DNA from: Leifsonia xyli subsp. xyli str. CTCB07
GTDB taxonomy: Bacteria > Actinomycetota > Actinomycetes > Actinomycetales > Microbacteriaceae
Reading direction: 5' to 3'
Assembly: GCF_000007665.1 (NCBI RefSeq)
Contig: NC_006087.1
Span: forward strand, 620,001-684,000
Length of the DNA stretch: 64,000 nt
Part shown: positions 38,609 through 48,199 of the stretch, one piece after another
Position numbering within the stretch: the first letter of the stretch is position 1
Layout: every line of letters begins with the position of its first letter
Notes under the pieces: generated by a model
Told to the model about the DNA's origin: nothing
The model's database searches: none
Seen by the model: only the letters and a program-made list of their open reading frames with translations
Position numbers and translations under genes: made by a program

Positions 38609-40672
38609 GTGTCATCGAAGACCATCGCCCCCGAACTTGTCGTCCTCGACATCGGCGCAGCCGATAAGAGCGCCGTCATCCGCGTGCTCGCCGAGTGTCT
38701 CGCCGCCGGTGGCCGCGCGACCGACGCCGACGTCCTCTACGCGGACGTCTGGGCACGCGAACAGAAGGATGACACGGGCGTTTCCGGCGGCATCGCCATC
38801 CCGCACGCGAAAAGCGCCACTATCGCGGTCCCCTCGATCGCGTTCGCCCGTCTGACGCCGGGCGCCGACTTCGGCGCGCCGGACGGTCCGGCCGACCTCG
38901 TCTTCCTCATCGCCGCGCCCGAGGGCGCCGAGGAGATGCATCTGGTCGTGCTGTCCAAGCTCGCGCGCAGCCTCCTGCTGGACGAGTTCACCGCCCGGCT
39001 GCGCGCGGCGAAGACTCCTGAGGAGATCGTCGCGCTCGTCAACGGAGCGATCGAAGGAGATGACGCTGCGCCCGAATCGGCTCCGCCCTCCCCGCACACC
39101 GCCGCGACCCACGGCCTGATCGTCAACGGCCGCCCCGCGCGGATCGTCGCCGTCACGTCCTGCGCCACCGGAATCGCCCACACCTTCATGGCCGCCGACG
39201 CCCTGAGCGCCGCAGGAAAGGCCGCCGGCATCGACCTCTCCGTCGAGCCGCAGGGGTCGAGCGGCTACCAGCCCCTCCCGCAGAGTGCGATCGACGCCGC
39301 GGACGCCATCATCTTCGCGAACGACGTCGATGTGCGCGAGGAGTCCCGCTTCGCCGGGAAGCCCGTCGTCCGTACCGGTGTCAAGAGCGGCATCGAGCGT
39401 CCGTCCGAATTGATCGCCGAGGCGGTCGCCGTGGCGGGCGACCCGAACGGGGCACGGGTCGCCGCGCCGGGGGCGGTGGCCGGCTCCGCTCCCGCCGAGC
39501 GCCTCTCGTGGGGCCGCAACCTCCAGCGCATCCTGCTCACTGGCGTCAGCTACATGATTCCGTTCGTCGCCGGCGGCGGCCTCCTCATCGCGATCAGCTT
39601 CCTGCCATTCCTCGGCGGCTACGGCATCGCGCTCTCACACGGCGACTCCGGCGTCAACAACGCCGTCTACACGCTGCAGCACTTCGCGATCTGGAACCTG
39701 CCGCCGGAGGGTCTCGGCTATTACCTCGGCGCGATCGCGTTCCAGATCGGTGCCCTGAGCCTCGGCTTCCTCGTCCCGGCGCTGGCCGGCTACATCGCCT
39801 TCGCGATCGCCGACCGGCCCGGCATCGCCCCCGGCTTCGTCGCCGGCGCGATCGCCGTCTTCATGAACGCCGGCTTCCTCGGCGGCCTGATCGGCGGGCT
39901 GCTCGCCGGCTTCGCCGCCTGGCTGATCTGCCGTCCCGCCGTTCCGCGCTGGCTGCGCGGCCTGATGCCGGTCGTCGTCATCCCGCTTGGCGCGTCGGTC
40001 ATCGCCTCCGGTCTGATGCTCTTGATCCTTGGAGCGCCGATCGCGTTGCTGATGACACAGCTGACGGGCTTCCTCAACGGCCTCACCGGCGCCGGGGCGA
40101 TCGTGCTCGGCGTCATCCTGGGCCTGATGATGTGCCTCGACCTCGGCGGTCCTGTGAACAAAGTCGCTTACGCCTTCGCCGTCGCCGGTCTCGCTCAGCA
40201 GACCGAAGCCAGCTTCCAGATCATGGCCGCCGTCATGATCGCCGGAATGGTGCCACCGCTCGGCATGGCGCTCGCCTCCACTGTCTTCTACCGTCGCGGG
40301 TTCACCCGTGTCGAGCGTGAGAATGGCGCGGCCGCCTGGCTGCTCGGGGCCTCCTTCATCTCCGAAGGCGCCATCCCGTTCGCCGCTGCGGACCCGCTGC
40401 GCGTCATCCCGGCGAATCTGGCCGGAGGCGCTGTCGCAGGCGGCCTCGCGATGGCGCTGGGAGTGGAGTCGCGCTCCCCGCACGGCGGCATCTTCGTGTT
40501 CTTCGCCATCGACCCGGTCGGGGGCTTCTTGCTCGCGCTCGCCGCAGGAACCGTCGTGACCGCTCTCGTCGCCGTCGTCCTCAAGCGTTTCGTGGCGCCG
40601 CGGAGCGCGGCCGTGGCCGCCGATCCGTCCGAGCAGACTGTCGCTGCGGTCGCGATGGCCTGGACGCACTAG
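38609..40672 (+). CDS. fruA: Fructose-specific PTS EIIABC
   Basis: The product, about 687 residues, joins three PTS domains. EIIA occupies about residues 1-150 with the phosphorylated His in GGIAIPHAKS. EIIB begins near residue 175 with Cys in VTSCATGIAHTFMAAD. EIIC from about 300 is a polytopic membrane domain (GVSYMIPFVAGGGLLIAISF; GGPVNKVAYAFAVAGLAQ). It imports fructose and delivers fructose 1-phosphate to FruK. GTG 38609 after GGAGGAA is chosen over an in-frame TTG at 38597. Intact. Confidence 0.95.
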   Translation: MSSKTIAPELVVLDIGAADKSAVIRVLAECLAAGGRATDADVLYADVWAREQKDDTGVSGGIAIPHAKSATIAVPSIAFARLTPGADFGAPDGPADLVFLIAAPEGAEEMHLVVLSKLARSLLLDEFTARLRAAKTPEEIVALVNGAIEGDDAAPESAPPSPHTAATHGLIVNGRPARIVAVTSCATGIAHTFMAADALSAAGKAAGIDLSVEPQGSSGYQPLPQSAIDAADAIIFANDVDVREESRFAGKPVVRTGVKSGIERPSELIAEAVAVAGDPNGARVAAPGAVAGSAPAERLSWGRNLQRILLTGVSYMIPFVAGGGLLIAISFLPFLGGYGIALSHGDSGVNNAVYTLQHFAIWNLPPEGLGYYLGAIAFQIGALSLGFLVPALAGYIAFAIADRPGIAPGFVAGAIAVFMNAGFLGGLIGGLLAGFAAWLICRPAVPRWLRGLMPVVVIPLGASVIASGLMLLILGAPIALLMTQLTGFLNGLTGAGAIVLGVILGLMMCLDLGGPVNKVAYAFAVAGLAQQTEASFQIMAAVMIAGMVPPLGMALASTVFYRRGFTRVERENGAAAWLLGASFISEGAIPFAAADPLRVIPANLAGGAVAGGLAMALGVESRSPHGGIFVFFAIDPVGGFLLALAAGTVVTALVAVVLKRFVAPRSAAVAADPSEQTVAAVAMAWTH

Positions 40673-40700
40673 CGTTGCCTCCACGACGGAAGGAGCACCG

Positions 40701-41093
40701 ATGTCCACAGAGCAGGGTTCGGCGATGAACACCCCGGATTGGAGCGGCACCGTCCGGGTCGACCAGCGGATCTCGGGACCGCGACTGGAAGAGCTGGTCG
40801 GTCTGGACGCGAAGCGCTGGTCTGTCCTGGGGATGGACATCGTCGTGGGCGACGGACGGCGGGAGCTCCGGGTGCTGGCGATCGCCCGCGATCGGCTTCC
40901 GGCCGGGGGCGACATCCTGGCTCGCGCTGCAGCGGCCGCGGGCGGCAGCCTGCCGGTGCGGGAGTTCGCGATCGAGGGCGTGGACCCGTTCGAGCTTCTC
41001 GAGCGCATCGGCCACGGCTACGAACTGCGCCTCCAGGCCCGGTGCTCGCAGGGGCTCCCGCTGCGGATCGTCGACGACACCGACCCATCGTAG
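40701..41093 (+). CDS. Hypothetical protein after fruA (130 aa)
   Basis: ATG 40701 follows GAAGGAG. The protein is soluble, acidic-basic mixed, with no recognised motif (LAIARDRLPAGGDILARAAA; GVDPFELLERIGHGYELRLQ). It lies 28 bases after fruA but belongs to no obvious PTS family, and it is not HPr. Function unknown. A shorter start at ATG 40725 is possible. Confidence 0.6.
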   Translation: MSTEQGSAMNTPDWSGTVRVDQRISGPRLEELVGLDAKRWSVLGMDIVVGDGRRELRVLAIARDRLPAGGDILARAAAAAGGSLPVREFAIEGVDPFELLERIGHGYELRLQARCSQGLPLRIVDDTDPS

Positions 41094-41107
41094 AAGTTTT
41101 AATGTTT

Positions 41108-41130
41108 CAACTTTCGATATGTCGAAGTTG
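41108..41130. promoter_or_regulatory. Inverted repeat upstream of the GntR gene
   Basis: CAACTTTCGA and TCGAAGTTG face each other across four bases, an almost perfect dyad 41 bases before the GntR-family gene, in an AT-rich patch with TAGAAGTTTT just upstream. It is a likely autoregulatory site. Confidence 0.55.
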
Positions 41131-41170
41131 TAGTACGCTGTAGCGTTGACCACTGACACAAGGAGAAGTC

Positions 41171-41854
41171 ATGCCGATTCCGGTGACGAAACAGTCCGTC
41201 GCGCCGAAGCGCGTGCTCCTGCGGGATGTCGTCCGCGACCAGATCCGCGATGCGATCATGGATGGCACGCTGAAACCCGGTGAGACGCTGCAGGACGAGG
41301 CGTTGCAGGAATGGCTGGGGACCTCTCGCACACCGATCCGCGACGCTCTCAACGAGCTCGCCCGCGTCGGCCTCATCGAGATGGAGCCGAACCGCTACAC
41401 GCGGGTCGCGATGCTGCACTCGGACTCCGAGGCGCTCGAGGCCCTCGCGGTGCTCGGGGTCATCTATGGCGGCGCGGCGGCGATCGCGATACCGGCCTTG
41501 ACGGCCGCGCAGGCGCGAGAACTCGACAAGCTGCTCTCGCAGGCGATTGCGGGAGTGAAGGACGCGGATGCCGATCGGATCCGGGCGAATGTGCTCACGG
41601 CCTACGGAAAGCTGGTCGAGCACTCCAAGAACACCCTCTTGATCAAGCTCTTTCGGGAGACCGTCGACGGGCTTTCCTACAAGATCCGGGTCGCCCGCCT
41701 GGTGCAGATCCTCGATAGCGAGTCGACGGTGCGCTTCCTGAACGAGCTGTCCGCGGCGATCGCTGAGCGGGACGGCCTGCGTGGCCGGCGGGCGACCGAT
41801 GCGCTGTTTCAGCTCCCGAACTTCCGCCCCGGCGAGGAGGCTTCGGGGCGCTGA
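41171..41854 (+). CDS. GntR-family transcriptional regulator
   Basis: The 227-residue protein has an N-terminal winged HTH (RDVVRDQIRDAIMDGTLKPG; LQEWLGTSRTPIRDALNELA) of the GntR/FadR type and a helical C-terminal ligand domain. ATG 41171 follows AAGGAGAAG. The effector is unknown. An inverted repeat lies upstream and a strong hairpin ends the transcript. Confidence 0.87.
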   Translation: MPIPVTKQSVAPKRVLLRDVVRDQIRDAIMDGTLKPGETLQDEALQEWLGTSRTPIRDALNELARVGLIEMEPNRYTRVAMLHSDSEALEALAVLGVIYGGAAAIAIPALTAAQARELDKLLSQAIAGVKDADADRIRANVLTAYGKLVEHSKNTLLIKLFRETVDGLSYKIRVARLVQILDSESTVRFLNELSAAIAERDGLRGRRATDALFQLPNFRPGEEASGR

Positions 41855-41880
41855 GCCCCGCACTCGGCTCCAAGCAGCGG

Positions 41881-41910
41881 ATGCCCCGGCTCCAGAAAGA
41901 GCCGGGGCAT
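41881..41910 (+). terminator. Perfect 12-bp hairpin after the GntR gene
   Basis: ATGCCCCGGCTC pairs fully with GAGCCGGGGCAT across the loop CAGAAA. There is no T-run, as is common in high-GC actinobacteria. Being symmetrical it could also end leftward transcription from the M23 peptidase side. Confidence 0.75.
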
Positions 41911-41962
41911 CCGCCGTATCAGGTCGCCGACCGCGATGATTCGGGTTCGTCACGGGGGCGGG

Positions 41963-42130
41963 TCACACAGCGTGGGTCAGGGACTCCTCTCGCTCCAGGA
42001 CCGGGCCGAGGATGGTGGCCGGCTCGACAGCCTTCAGAAGGACGGCTTCCGCGCGTGCGGCGTCTGCGGCTTCCACGGTGACGGTGATCTAGCGTCCACG
42101 GGCGACGCAGGGGATTTCGTAGGCGTTCAT
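41963..42130 (-). pseudogene. Small ORF interrupted by TAG
   Basis: From ATG 42130 (after AAGGATGG) the frame reads MNAYEIPCVARGR, a TAG at 42089-42091, then ITVTVEAADAARAEAVLLKA and ends HAV at 41963. The coherent 55-codon frame and good start indicate a real small gene with a CAG-to-TAG change. It starts overlapping the end of the M23 peptidase gene. Function unknown. Confidence 0.5.
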
Positions 42131-42767
42131 AGCCATCCTTTCGTGTTGTTTCCGAGCCAGTCCTGGGGGTCGACGTGCGTGCCGTCCACCATCAGCTCGA
42201 AGTGCAGGTGGGGTCCGGTCGAGACGCACGAGGAGCCGAGCGTGCCGAGGGTCTCTCCGCCGGAGAGCTGCTGTCCGGGCTGAACAGCGAGCGTGTCGAG
42301 GTGGCAGTATCGGGTGACGATGCTGTGCCCGTGGAACTCGTGGGCCACCTCGACGGAGAGGCCACAGCCGCCGAGGTCGCTGGGCTGGGTGCTGATCACG
42401 ACCCCGCCGTACACGGAGCGGACCGGAGTGCCGAGCGGCGCCGCGAAGTCGATCCCGCGGTGGTTCGTGGACGCGCCCGCCGTGGGCGCGGTGCGTGGGC
42501 CGAAGCCGTCGGTGATGTCGACGCCGGGCGCGAGCGGCCAGAAGACGGACGGTGGGGTTATGACGGCGGCCTGCTCGCGGTCGAGTCGCTGTGCGACGTC
42601 GACAGCGTTTGCGACGCTGAGGCGGGCGGTGCTGATGCGGCGACAGCGGCGAGGGAGGGGGCCGGGAGGCCGACGATGGTGAGGCTGCAGATGGCCGTGA
42701 GGACGAGCGTGAGGGAGCGCCGGGCCAGTGCGGGTCCGTTCTGCGATCGAAAAGTCACCAAGTCCAT
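42127..42767 (-). pseudogene. Secreted M23 (LytM-type) peptidase, frameshifted
   Basis: ATG 42767 opens a signal peptide (SLTLVLTAICSLTIVGLPAP). Near 42620 the frame shifts; then a peptidase M23 domain follows: NHRGIDFAAPLGTPVRSVYG with a zinc ligand pair, ITRYCHLDTLAVQPGQQ-like wording and the conserved STGPHLHFELMVDG. Such proteins cut peptidoglycan cross-bridges outside the cell. The only visible lesion is in the linker between signal and catalytic domain. Upstream lies TAGAAGTTTT, also found before the GntR gene. Confidence 0.82.
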
Positions 42768-42898
42768 CCTTCTGAAGTGTTTGGAAGCGTTTAGAAGTTT
42801 TGAAACAACGATATACTGCAATGATTAACTGATCAATTGTGACATCAAAATTTCAGCTTTTGGTTAGGAACGGACCTTGACACCTCTCGATGCGATGC

Positions 42899-42937
42899 GA
42901 CGGGATCGGGACCGTCCGGGACGGTCCCGATCCCGTC
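42899..42937. terminator. 19-bp perfect hairpin
   Basis: GACGGGATCGGGACCGTCC is followed after one base by its exact reverse complement. The long perfect stem lies beyond the glycerate kinase stop on the minus strand, with about 175 bases between, and upstream of the M23 gene. It most likely ends leftward transcription of the carbohydrate operon. Confidence 0.75.
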
Positions 42938-43112
42938 ATCCGCGTCTGAGCGATCACGCTGCTCGCCGCCGCGCTCATCGCCGTTGGCCAGACGGCCGGG
43001 GGGAGCGCATCGTCACCCCGCGCGCAAGGCGCGCGGACGGCACAACGGAAGGGGCATCAGCCCGTTGCCCGGCGATCGAGAGATGGCCGCACCCTGGACG
43101 GGCGCTGGTGCG

Positions 43113-44255
43113 TCAGCCTCGTCTGCCGACCTGGCCCGCGAGGATGGCTCCGGCCTGGTGACACCAGTGCAGCGGTCTCGTGTGGGACTCTTGTGCTGAA
43201 CCGGCGAGGCCGGCGAGCTCGATGCGGTGGGCGAAGGCCGTGGTGGGCGCCTCGATCAGTCTGGCCACGAGGGCGACGGGTGTGTTCTGGGCGGCCGCGA
43301 GAGCGGTGACATGGGAGGCGACCTTGCCGCGGGCGGTCTGGCGGTCGTAGCGGCCTTCGCCCGTGATGACGAGATCGGCGTCTTTCAGGGCGGCGTCGAG
43401 TCCGATGCGCTCCGCGATCTCGGCGGAGCCAGAAACGAGAGAGGCGCCCCAGAGCAGCAGGCCGAATCCGGTGCCGCCTGCCGCTCCGGCGCCGGGGAGC
43501 CGACTCAGGGGGACGGCGGCGGGATGGCTGCGCGCTGCACTGTCCCGCAACCGGCGCAGGTTGGCCTCCAGCTGCCCGGCCTCCGCGGCGGTCGCGCCCT
43601 TCTGCGGGCCGAAGACCGCGGCGGCCCCGTCCGGACCGAGAAGGGGACTGCGCACATCGCCGAGCAGCCGGACGCCGCCGGGCGGGAGCGCGCGCAGTTC
43701 GGCGAGGTCGAGGCGCGCGAGTTCCCTGAGCCCGCGGTTGCCGGCGGGGATGTCCGTGCCGGTGAGGGTGAGCAGCTGCGCTCCGAGCGCGGCGAGGGCT
43801 CCGGCCCCTCCGTCGCTGGAGGCGCTGCCGCCGAGGCCGATGAGGAGCTGAGAGACTCCGGCGTCGAGCGAGGCGGCGATGGCCTGGCCGAGGCCGCGGG
43901 TGTGTGCGTCGTGCGGGCGGAGCGGGTCGAGCAGTCCGATGCCGCTGGTCTCGGCGACCTCGATCACGGCCGTGCCGCCGGGACGCCCGGCGCTGGCCGG
44001 CAGGTGTACCCAGTGGGCTTTGACGGGGCGGTCGTCGGGACCGTCGACGATGACGGTGCGCGTTCGCGCGCCGGGGACTGCAGCGGCGAAGGCGGCGACG
44101 GTGCCTTCGCCGCCGTCTGCCATCGGGCGCAGCGCCAGGTCGTCCTGAGGCCGGGCCGAGAGCCAGCCGCCGGCGAGCGCTCGGGCGATGGCGGCGGCAT
44201 CGGCGGTGCCCTTGAAGGAGTCGGGCGCGACGACGATCCGCAGCGGTCGGCTCAT
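43113..44255 (-). CDS. glxK: Glycerate 2-kinase
   Basis: The 380-residue protein matches the GlxK/GarK glycerate kinase family: PLRIVVAPDSFKGTADAAAI, RPMADGGEGTVAAF, LIGLGGSASSDGGAGALAAL and VITGEGRYDRQTARGKV. It phosphorylates glycerate, feeding glycolysis. It follows the broken GH63-type hydrolase by 22 bases, and such hydrolases release glycerate from glycosylglycerates, so the pair forms a pathway. Intact. Confidence 0.93.
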   Translation of the reverse strand: MSRPLRIVVAPDSFKGTADAAAIARALAGGWLSARPQDDLALRPMADGGEGTVAAFAAAVPGARTRTVIVDGPDDRPVKAHWVHLPASAGRPGGTAVIEVAETSGIGLLDPLRPHDAHTRGLGQAIAASLDAGVSQLLIGLGGSASSDGGAGALAALGAQLLTLTGTDIPAGNRGLRELARLDLAELRALPPGGVRLLGDVRSPLLGPDGAAAVFGPQKGATAAEAGQLEANLRRLRDSAARSHPAAVPLSRLPGAGAAGGTGFGLLLWGASLVSGSAEIAERIGLDAALKDADLVITGEGRYDRQTARGKVASHVTALAAAQNTPVALVARLIEAPTTAFAHRIELAGLAGSAQESHTRPLHWCHQAGAILAGQVGRRG

Positions 44256-44277
44256 CGGTCGTTCACCCGGATCGGGG

Positions 44278-45546
44278 TCATCGGCTGGCCTCCAGCCGGG
44301 TCGAGAGGTCGAGGGCGAGCGCGGCGGTCCAGCTGAACCGGGAGGTGCCGCGCGGTGCCATCGTGTAGGGGTCGAGGTATTCGGGGAAGCCGTGCTCGAG
44401 CGCGCTGTCGTCCATCGAGCGGGAGAGCCGTTCGGCGTCGGAGGTCAGCCCGCGCTCCCACAGCGCCTCGGCGATGAGCCAGGCGGTGTTGAACCAGGAC
44501 GGCCCGCGCCAGCAGCGCGCCGGGTCGAAGGTAGGCGCCAGCAGGTCGTGGCTGGGGACCATCGCCACGGTTCCGAGCGCGAAGTGCGGGCCGCGCAGCA
44601 GGTCCAGCAGATCCTGCTCGTGTGGGAGCGAGCGTACCAGCAGCGGGGCGACACCGGCGATCGTCCGGAGGTGCTGCAACTCGTCGCTGATCGTGTCGCG
44701 GGCGACGTAGCATCCCAGCTCCGGCGATCAGAGCCGGTCGAGTGCGTCGGCGATGCGCTGCGCCTGACGGTGGTGCGGGGTGGCGTCGAGGCCGAGCTGC
44801 TGTGCGATCTCGGCCAGCGCGAGTTCCGAGCGTGCCCAGAGCGCATTGAACGCCGGGTCCTCGAACTGGAATGGGTAGCCCGTGTCGGCGTCGTCGCAGT
44901 AGCGCGCCGCCAGGTAGAGGTATTTGCCGTATTCGCCGTTGGAGGGCCGGTGGCCGGCGTCCGCATGGAGCAGGTCGGGCCGGGGGATGTCGTCGTGATA
45001 GGTCTCGGCCATCGCGGCGAGGCGGGCGTCCCAGTAGGGGGAGTTGTCCATCCCGCTCTCCCAGGGGTGGATGACTCGGGCGAGCCCGGAGTGACCGCCG
45101 CGTCGGCCGCGGAGGTAGTCGTGCCAGCGGACGAGGCGCGGGTAGGCGCGCGTCAGGAACCCGCGCCGCTGCGACTCGGCTGGGTCGGACTGGTGGACGA
45201 GGAGAGCGGCGAGGGCGTGGTTCGGTGGCTGGATCAGCCCGGCGGTCTGCACCGGAGGCGAGCCGGGGACGCTGCGGCTGTTTCAGAAGGCCGGGCCGGG
45301 GGAGTAGCCGTCGTCCCGCCCGGAGTGGAAGACGATCTGCGGCAGCCGGCCGTCGCTCCACTGGGCGCTGAGGATGGTGTCCAGCTCCTGTTGCGCCCGG
45401 CGGGGTGAGAGGTGGCGCAGGCCGATGGCGATGAACGCGGAGTCCCAGCTCCACTGGTGCGGGTAGAGCCCGCTGGCCGGGACGGTGTAGTCGCGGCGCC
45501 AGTTCGAGAGGAGGACGGCGGCGGCCGCCGCGCGCAGGGCGTTCAC
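44278..45546 (-). pseudogene. GH63-type (mannosyl/glucosylglycerate hydrolase-like) enzyme with two TGA codons
   Basis: One frame from ATG 45546 reads GLYPHQWSWDSAFIAIGLRH and VFHSGRDDGYSPGPAF, then TGA (45283-45285), AGLIQPPNHALAALLVHQSD, WESGMDNSPYWDARLAAM, TGA (44728-44730), then ELGCYVARDTISDELQHL and WRGPSWFNTAWLIAEALWER. Both stops fall where relatives have Trp, so both are TGG-to-TGA. The (alpha/alpha)6 fold and acidic residues are those of glycosylglycerate hydrolases and trehalase-like enzymes; the exact substrate is inferred from the adjacent glycerate kinase. No indel is seen. Confidence 0.85.
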
Positions 45547-46343
45547 AGAGACCGTCGCAGCAGGGGCGGCACAGTGGGGAGCACGCGGTCGGCCGGGCCG
45601 GAGAGCCGGCTCTCGATCGCGATGGACCGCTCGTAGCCGAGGGCGGCGACGGTCGCGCCGAAGAGCGCCCAGTCCACGTGTCCAGCGCCGGGCTCCAGCC
45701 GGTTGGAGTCGCTGGCCTGCAGGTGCCCGATGTGCGGTGCGACCGCGAGCAGCGCGGCGGCCGGGTCGCCCTCTTCGATGTTCATGTGGTAAGTGTCCGC
45801 CACGATCCTCATCGCGGGCGAGGCCACCTCGTCGAGGAGCGTCGCGGCCTGCGCCAGCGTATTGACCAGGTAGTCCTCGTAGCGGTTCAGCGGCTCCAGG
45901 AACAGCTCCACCCCTTCGGTTTGCGCGTGCTGGCCGAGCCGGCCGAGCGCGTCCACCAGGATGTCGTGGTCCTCCTCCGGCGAGCGCGGCGGCTCGAACG
46001 GCGGCAGGCGACGGGAGAACATCCCGTAGGAGCCGGGGGTCATCACGCCCACGCCTCCGATCTCGGCCATGACGCTCAGCTGCGAGGTGAGCTGGGTGAT
46101 GGCGTCCTCGCGCAGCTCGCGGTCGAATGCGCCGATGAAGTGCGGCATCTCCACGCAGGCGGTGGGCATGAGGACGCCGGCCGCCCGGGCGCGGCGCAGT
46201 TCCGGGAGGCGTCCGGCGAAGTGGAGGTCGCCGCGGCTGCGCAGTTCGATGCCGTCGAAGCCCCAGGCGAGGGCGGTCTCGAACTTCCGCTCCAGGGTCT
46301 CCCCGGGCAGCTGCTGCTCTTGGATGGTGATCGGATTGGTCAT
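45543..46343 (-). CDS. Sugar phosphate isomerase/epimerase (xylose isomerase-like TIM barrel)
   Basis: The 266-residue protein is an AP-endonuclease-2/xylose isomerase-like barrel: LAWGFDGIELRSRGD, VELFLEPLNRYEDYLVNT (metal Glu), RIVADTYHMNIEEGD and IGHLQASDSNRLEPGAGHVD. Such enzymes epimerise or isomerise sugars and cyclitols. Substrate unknown. It overlaps the hydrolase gene downstream and follows a dehydrogenase remnant, all in one leftward operon. Intact. Confidence 0.87.
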   Translation of the reverse strand: MTNPITIQEQQLPGETLERKFETALAWGFDGIELRSRGDLHFAGRLPELRRARAAGVLMPTACVEMPHFIGAFDRELREDAITQLTSQLSVMAEIGGVGVMTPGSYGMFSRRLPPFEPPRSPEEDHDILVDALGRLGQHAQTEGVELFLEPLNRYEDYLVNTLAQAATLLDEVASPAMRIVADTYHMNIEEGDPAAALLAVAPHIGHLQASDSNRLEPGAGHVDWALFGATVAALGYERSIAIESRLSGPADRVLPTVPPLLRRSL

Positions 46344-46356
46344 CGAACTCCCCTGC

Positions 46357-46657
46357 TCAGAATTCCAGGACGACCTGCAGCCGCGACCTCGATCACCTCG
46401 CCGACCTCGGAGTAGCCCCAGCCGTCGAGCGGATAGGCGAGGCCTCCGTCGCCGGACGTCTCGTGGAACAGGCGCGACTCCGGGTCCCACTGGCTGGTCA
46501 GGTAGGGATTGGTGCCGCGGTAGGCGGTCAGCTCGGTCCCCGCCGAGATGCCCGAAGAGAGCGTGCGGACCCGCACCTGTCCCGGTTCCAGCGCGGGTCG
46601 GGGCGCATCGACGATCTCGACCGTCCGGGGAGCGGAGAAGCGAAGGAGGCGGTTCAT
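46357..46657 (-). pseudogene. Zinc-type alcohol dehydrogenase, internal deletion remnant
   Basis: ATG 46657 starts a GroES-like N-terminus: RTVEIVDAPRPALEPGQVRV, SGISAGTELTAYRG and DGWGYSEVGEVIEV. After about 90 codons, near 46383, the body of the gene is gone; a neighbouring frame then ends LQVVLEF at a TGA (46357), which looks like the normal C-terminal strand of the family. Roughly 240 codons are therefore missing. It is the first gene of the leftward carbohydrate operon. Confidence 0.75.
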
Positions 46658-46785
46658 TGCGTACGTCCTTGGATCGGAGTGGTCGGTTGGGCCACATTAG
46701 TATTATGACTAAACCTTTTCTGCTTAGACAATATGCAAAAGATGCGTTACGCTCCTCATCACCCCCATCTCAGAGAGGAGACGCG

Positions 46786-48185
46786 ATGACGACGTCGCGT
46801 TTGACGAAGACCGTCGCTGGAGCGGCGCTGCTGGCGGCTGGCGCGGCGATGCTCGCCGGCTGTTCCAGCAGCGGCGGCTCCGGTGACGCAAACAAGACGA
46901 TCACGGTCTGGTCCGAGGAGAACCAGCCGGATCGTGTGAACACCACCAAGAAGATCATCGAGGGCTTCACGAAGAAGACCGGCATCAGGGTCAAGCTCGT
47001 CCCGGTGGACGAGAACCAGGTTCCGCAGCTGGTGGCCTCCGCTGCGATCTCCGGCACACTGCCGGATGTCATGGGCGCGATCCCGCTGTCCACCGTGCGG
47101 CAGCTGGACACACAGAAGCTGCTGAACACCGACGCGTCAGCCGCTGTCGTGAAGATGCTCGGCGAGAAGACGTTCGTCGGTTCCGCCTTCGACCTGGTGC
47201 GCGACGGCGACCGTCAGCTCACCGTGCCGGAGTCCGCGTTCGCGCAGATCCTCGTCTACCGCAAGGACCTATTCGAGAAGGCCGGTCTTCAGCCGCCGAC
47301 GACCTACGAGAACCTGGAGAAGGCGGCGAGGGCGCTCACCACCGGGGGTCAGTACGGCATCACCCTGGCGACCGACCGGCCGACGTCTTCACCTCGCAGA
47401 CGTTCGAGTCCCTCGCGCTCGGCAACGACTGCCAGCTCGTGAACACCAGCGGTGACATCCAGCTCGACTCCTCGGCCTGCACGACGACCTGGAACGCCTA
47501 CGGGGCGCTGGCGCAGAAGTACTCGCCCCAGGGAACCCAGACCGTCGACACCACGTGCGTGACCTATTTCGCGGGTCAGGCCGCGATGGTCGACTGGTCG
47601 ACCTTCCTGCTGGACGAACTCGGCGGCCTGCGCAACGACGCGCTGCCGACCTGCCCGGAATGCGCCTCCGACCCGACCTGGCTGGCGAAGAAAAGCGGAA
47701 TCGTGACCTCCATCCACGGTCCGGATGGCACGGACGGCGGCACCTACGGAGAGGCGACATCCTGGCTGATCACGAAGAAGGCGAACGCCTCCGCTTCGGA
47801 GCAGTTCGTGGAGTACATGCTCTCCGACGGCTACCTCGACTGGCTCGGCGTCGCGCCCGAGGGCAAGGTCCCGTTGCGGACGGGCACCGTGGACAATGCG
47901 ACCGCGTTCAGCGACGGCTGGAAGGACCTCGAAGCGGGCGTCGACACCAAGAAGAAGCTCTCCGACATCTACGACGCCGCCACGATCGACGCCCTGCTGA
48001 CCGTGCCGGCGACGATCGACCGCTGGGCCATCCCCCAGGACCAGGGCGCGCTGCTCGGGCCGGTGACCACTCAGCTGCCGATCTCCAAGGCTGTCGCCAG
48101 CCTCGGCTCCGGGATCTCGCCTGCCGACGCTGCCCAGACGGCGACCTCCGCGTTCGAGCAACTCCAGGCCAAGCTCAAGAAGTGA
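46786..48185 (+). pseudogene. ABC sugar-binding lipoprotein, frameshifted
   Basis: ATG 46786 follows AGAGAGGAG. A lipoprotein signal (AALLAAGAAMLAGCSSSGGS, lipobox LAGC) leads into an extracellular solute-binding family 1 domain (ITVWSEENQPDRVNTTKKII; GTLPDVMGAIPLSTVRQL). Near 47380 the frame is lost and ADVFTSQTFESLALGNDCQL to FEQLQAKLKK at 48185 continues in another frame. Total length, about 466 residues, is normal. The binding protein gives the importer its specificity, so uptake is probably disabled. Confidence 0.9.
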
Positions 48186-48199
48186 CACGATGACGCACC

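Noticed and set aside
43021..43060. GCGCGCAAGGCGCGC short inverted repeat considered as part of an attachment site or repeat family
   Set aside because: Only one copy in the window and short; GC-rich dyads of this size are expected by chance.
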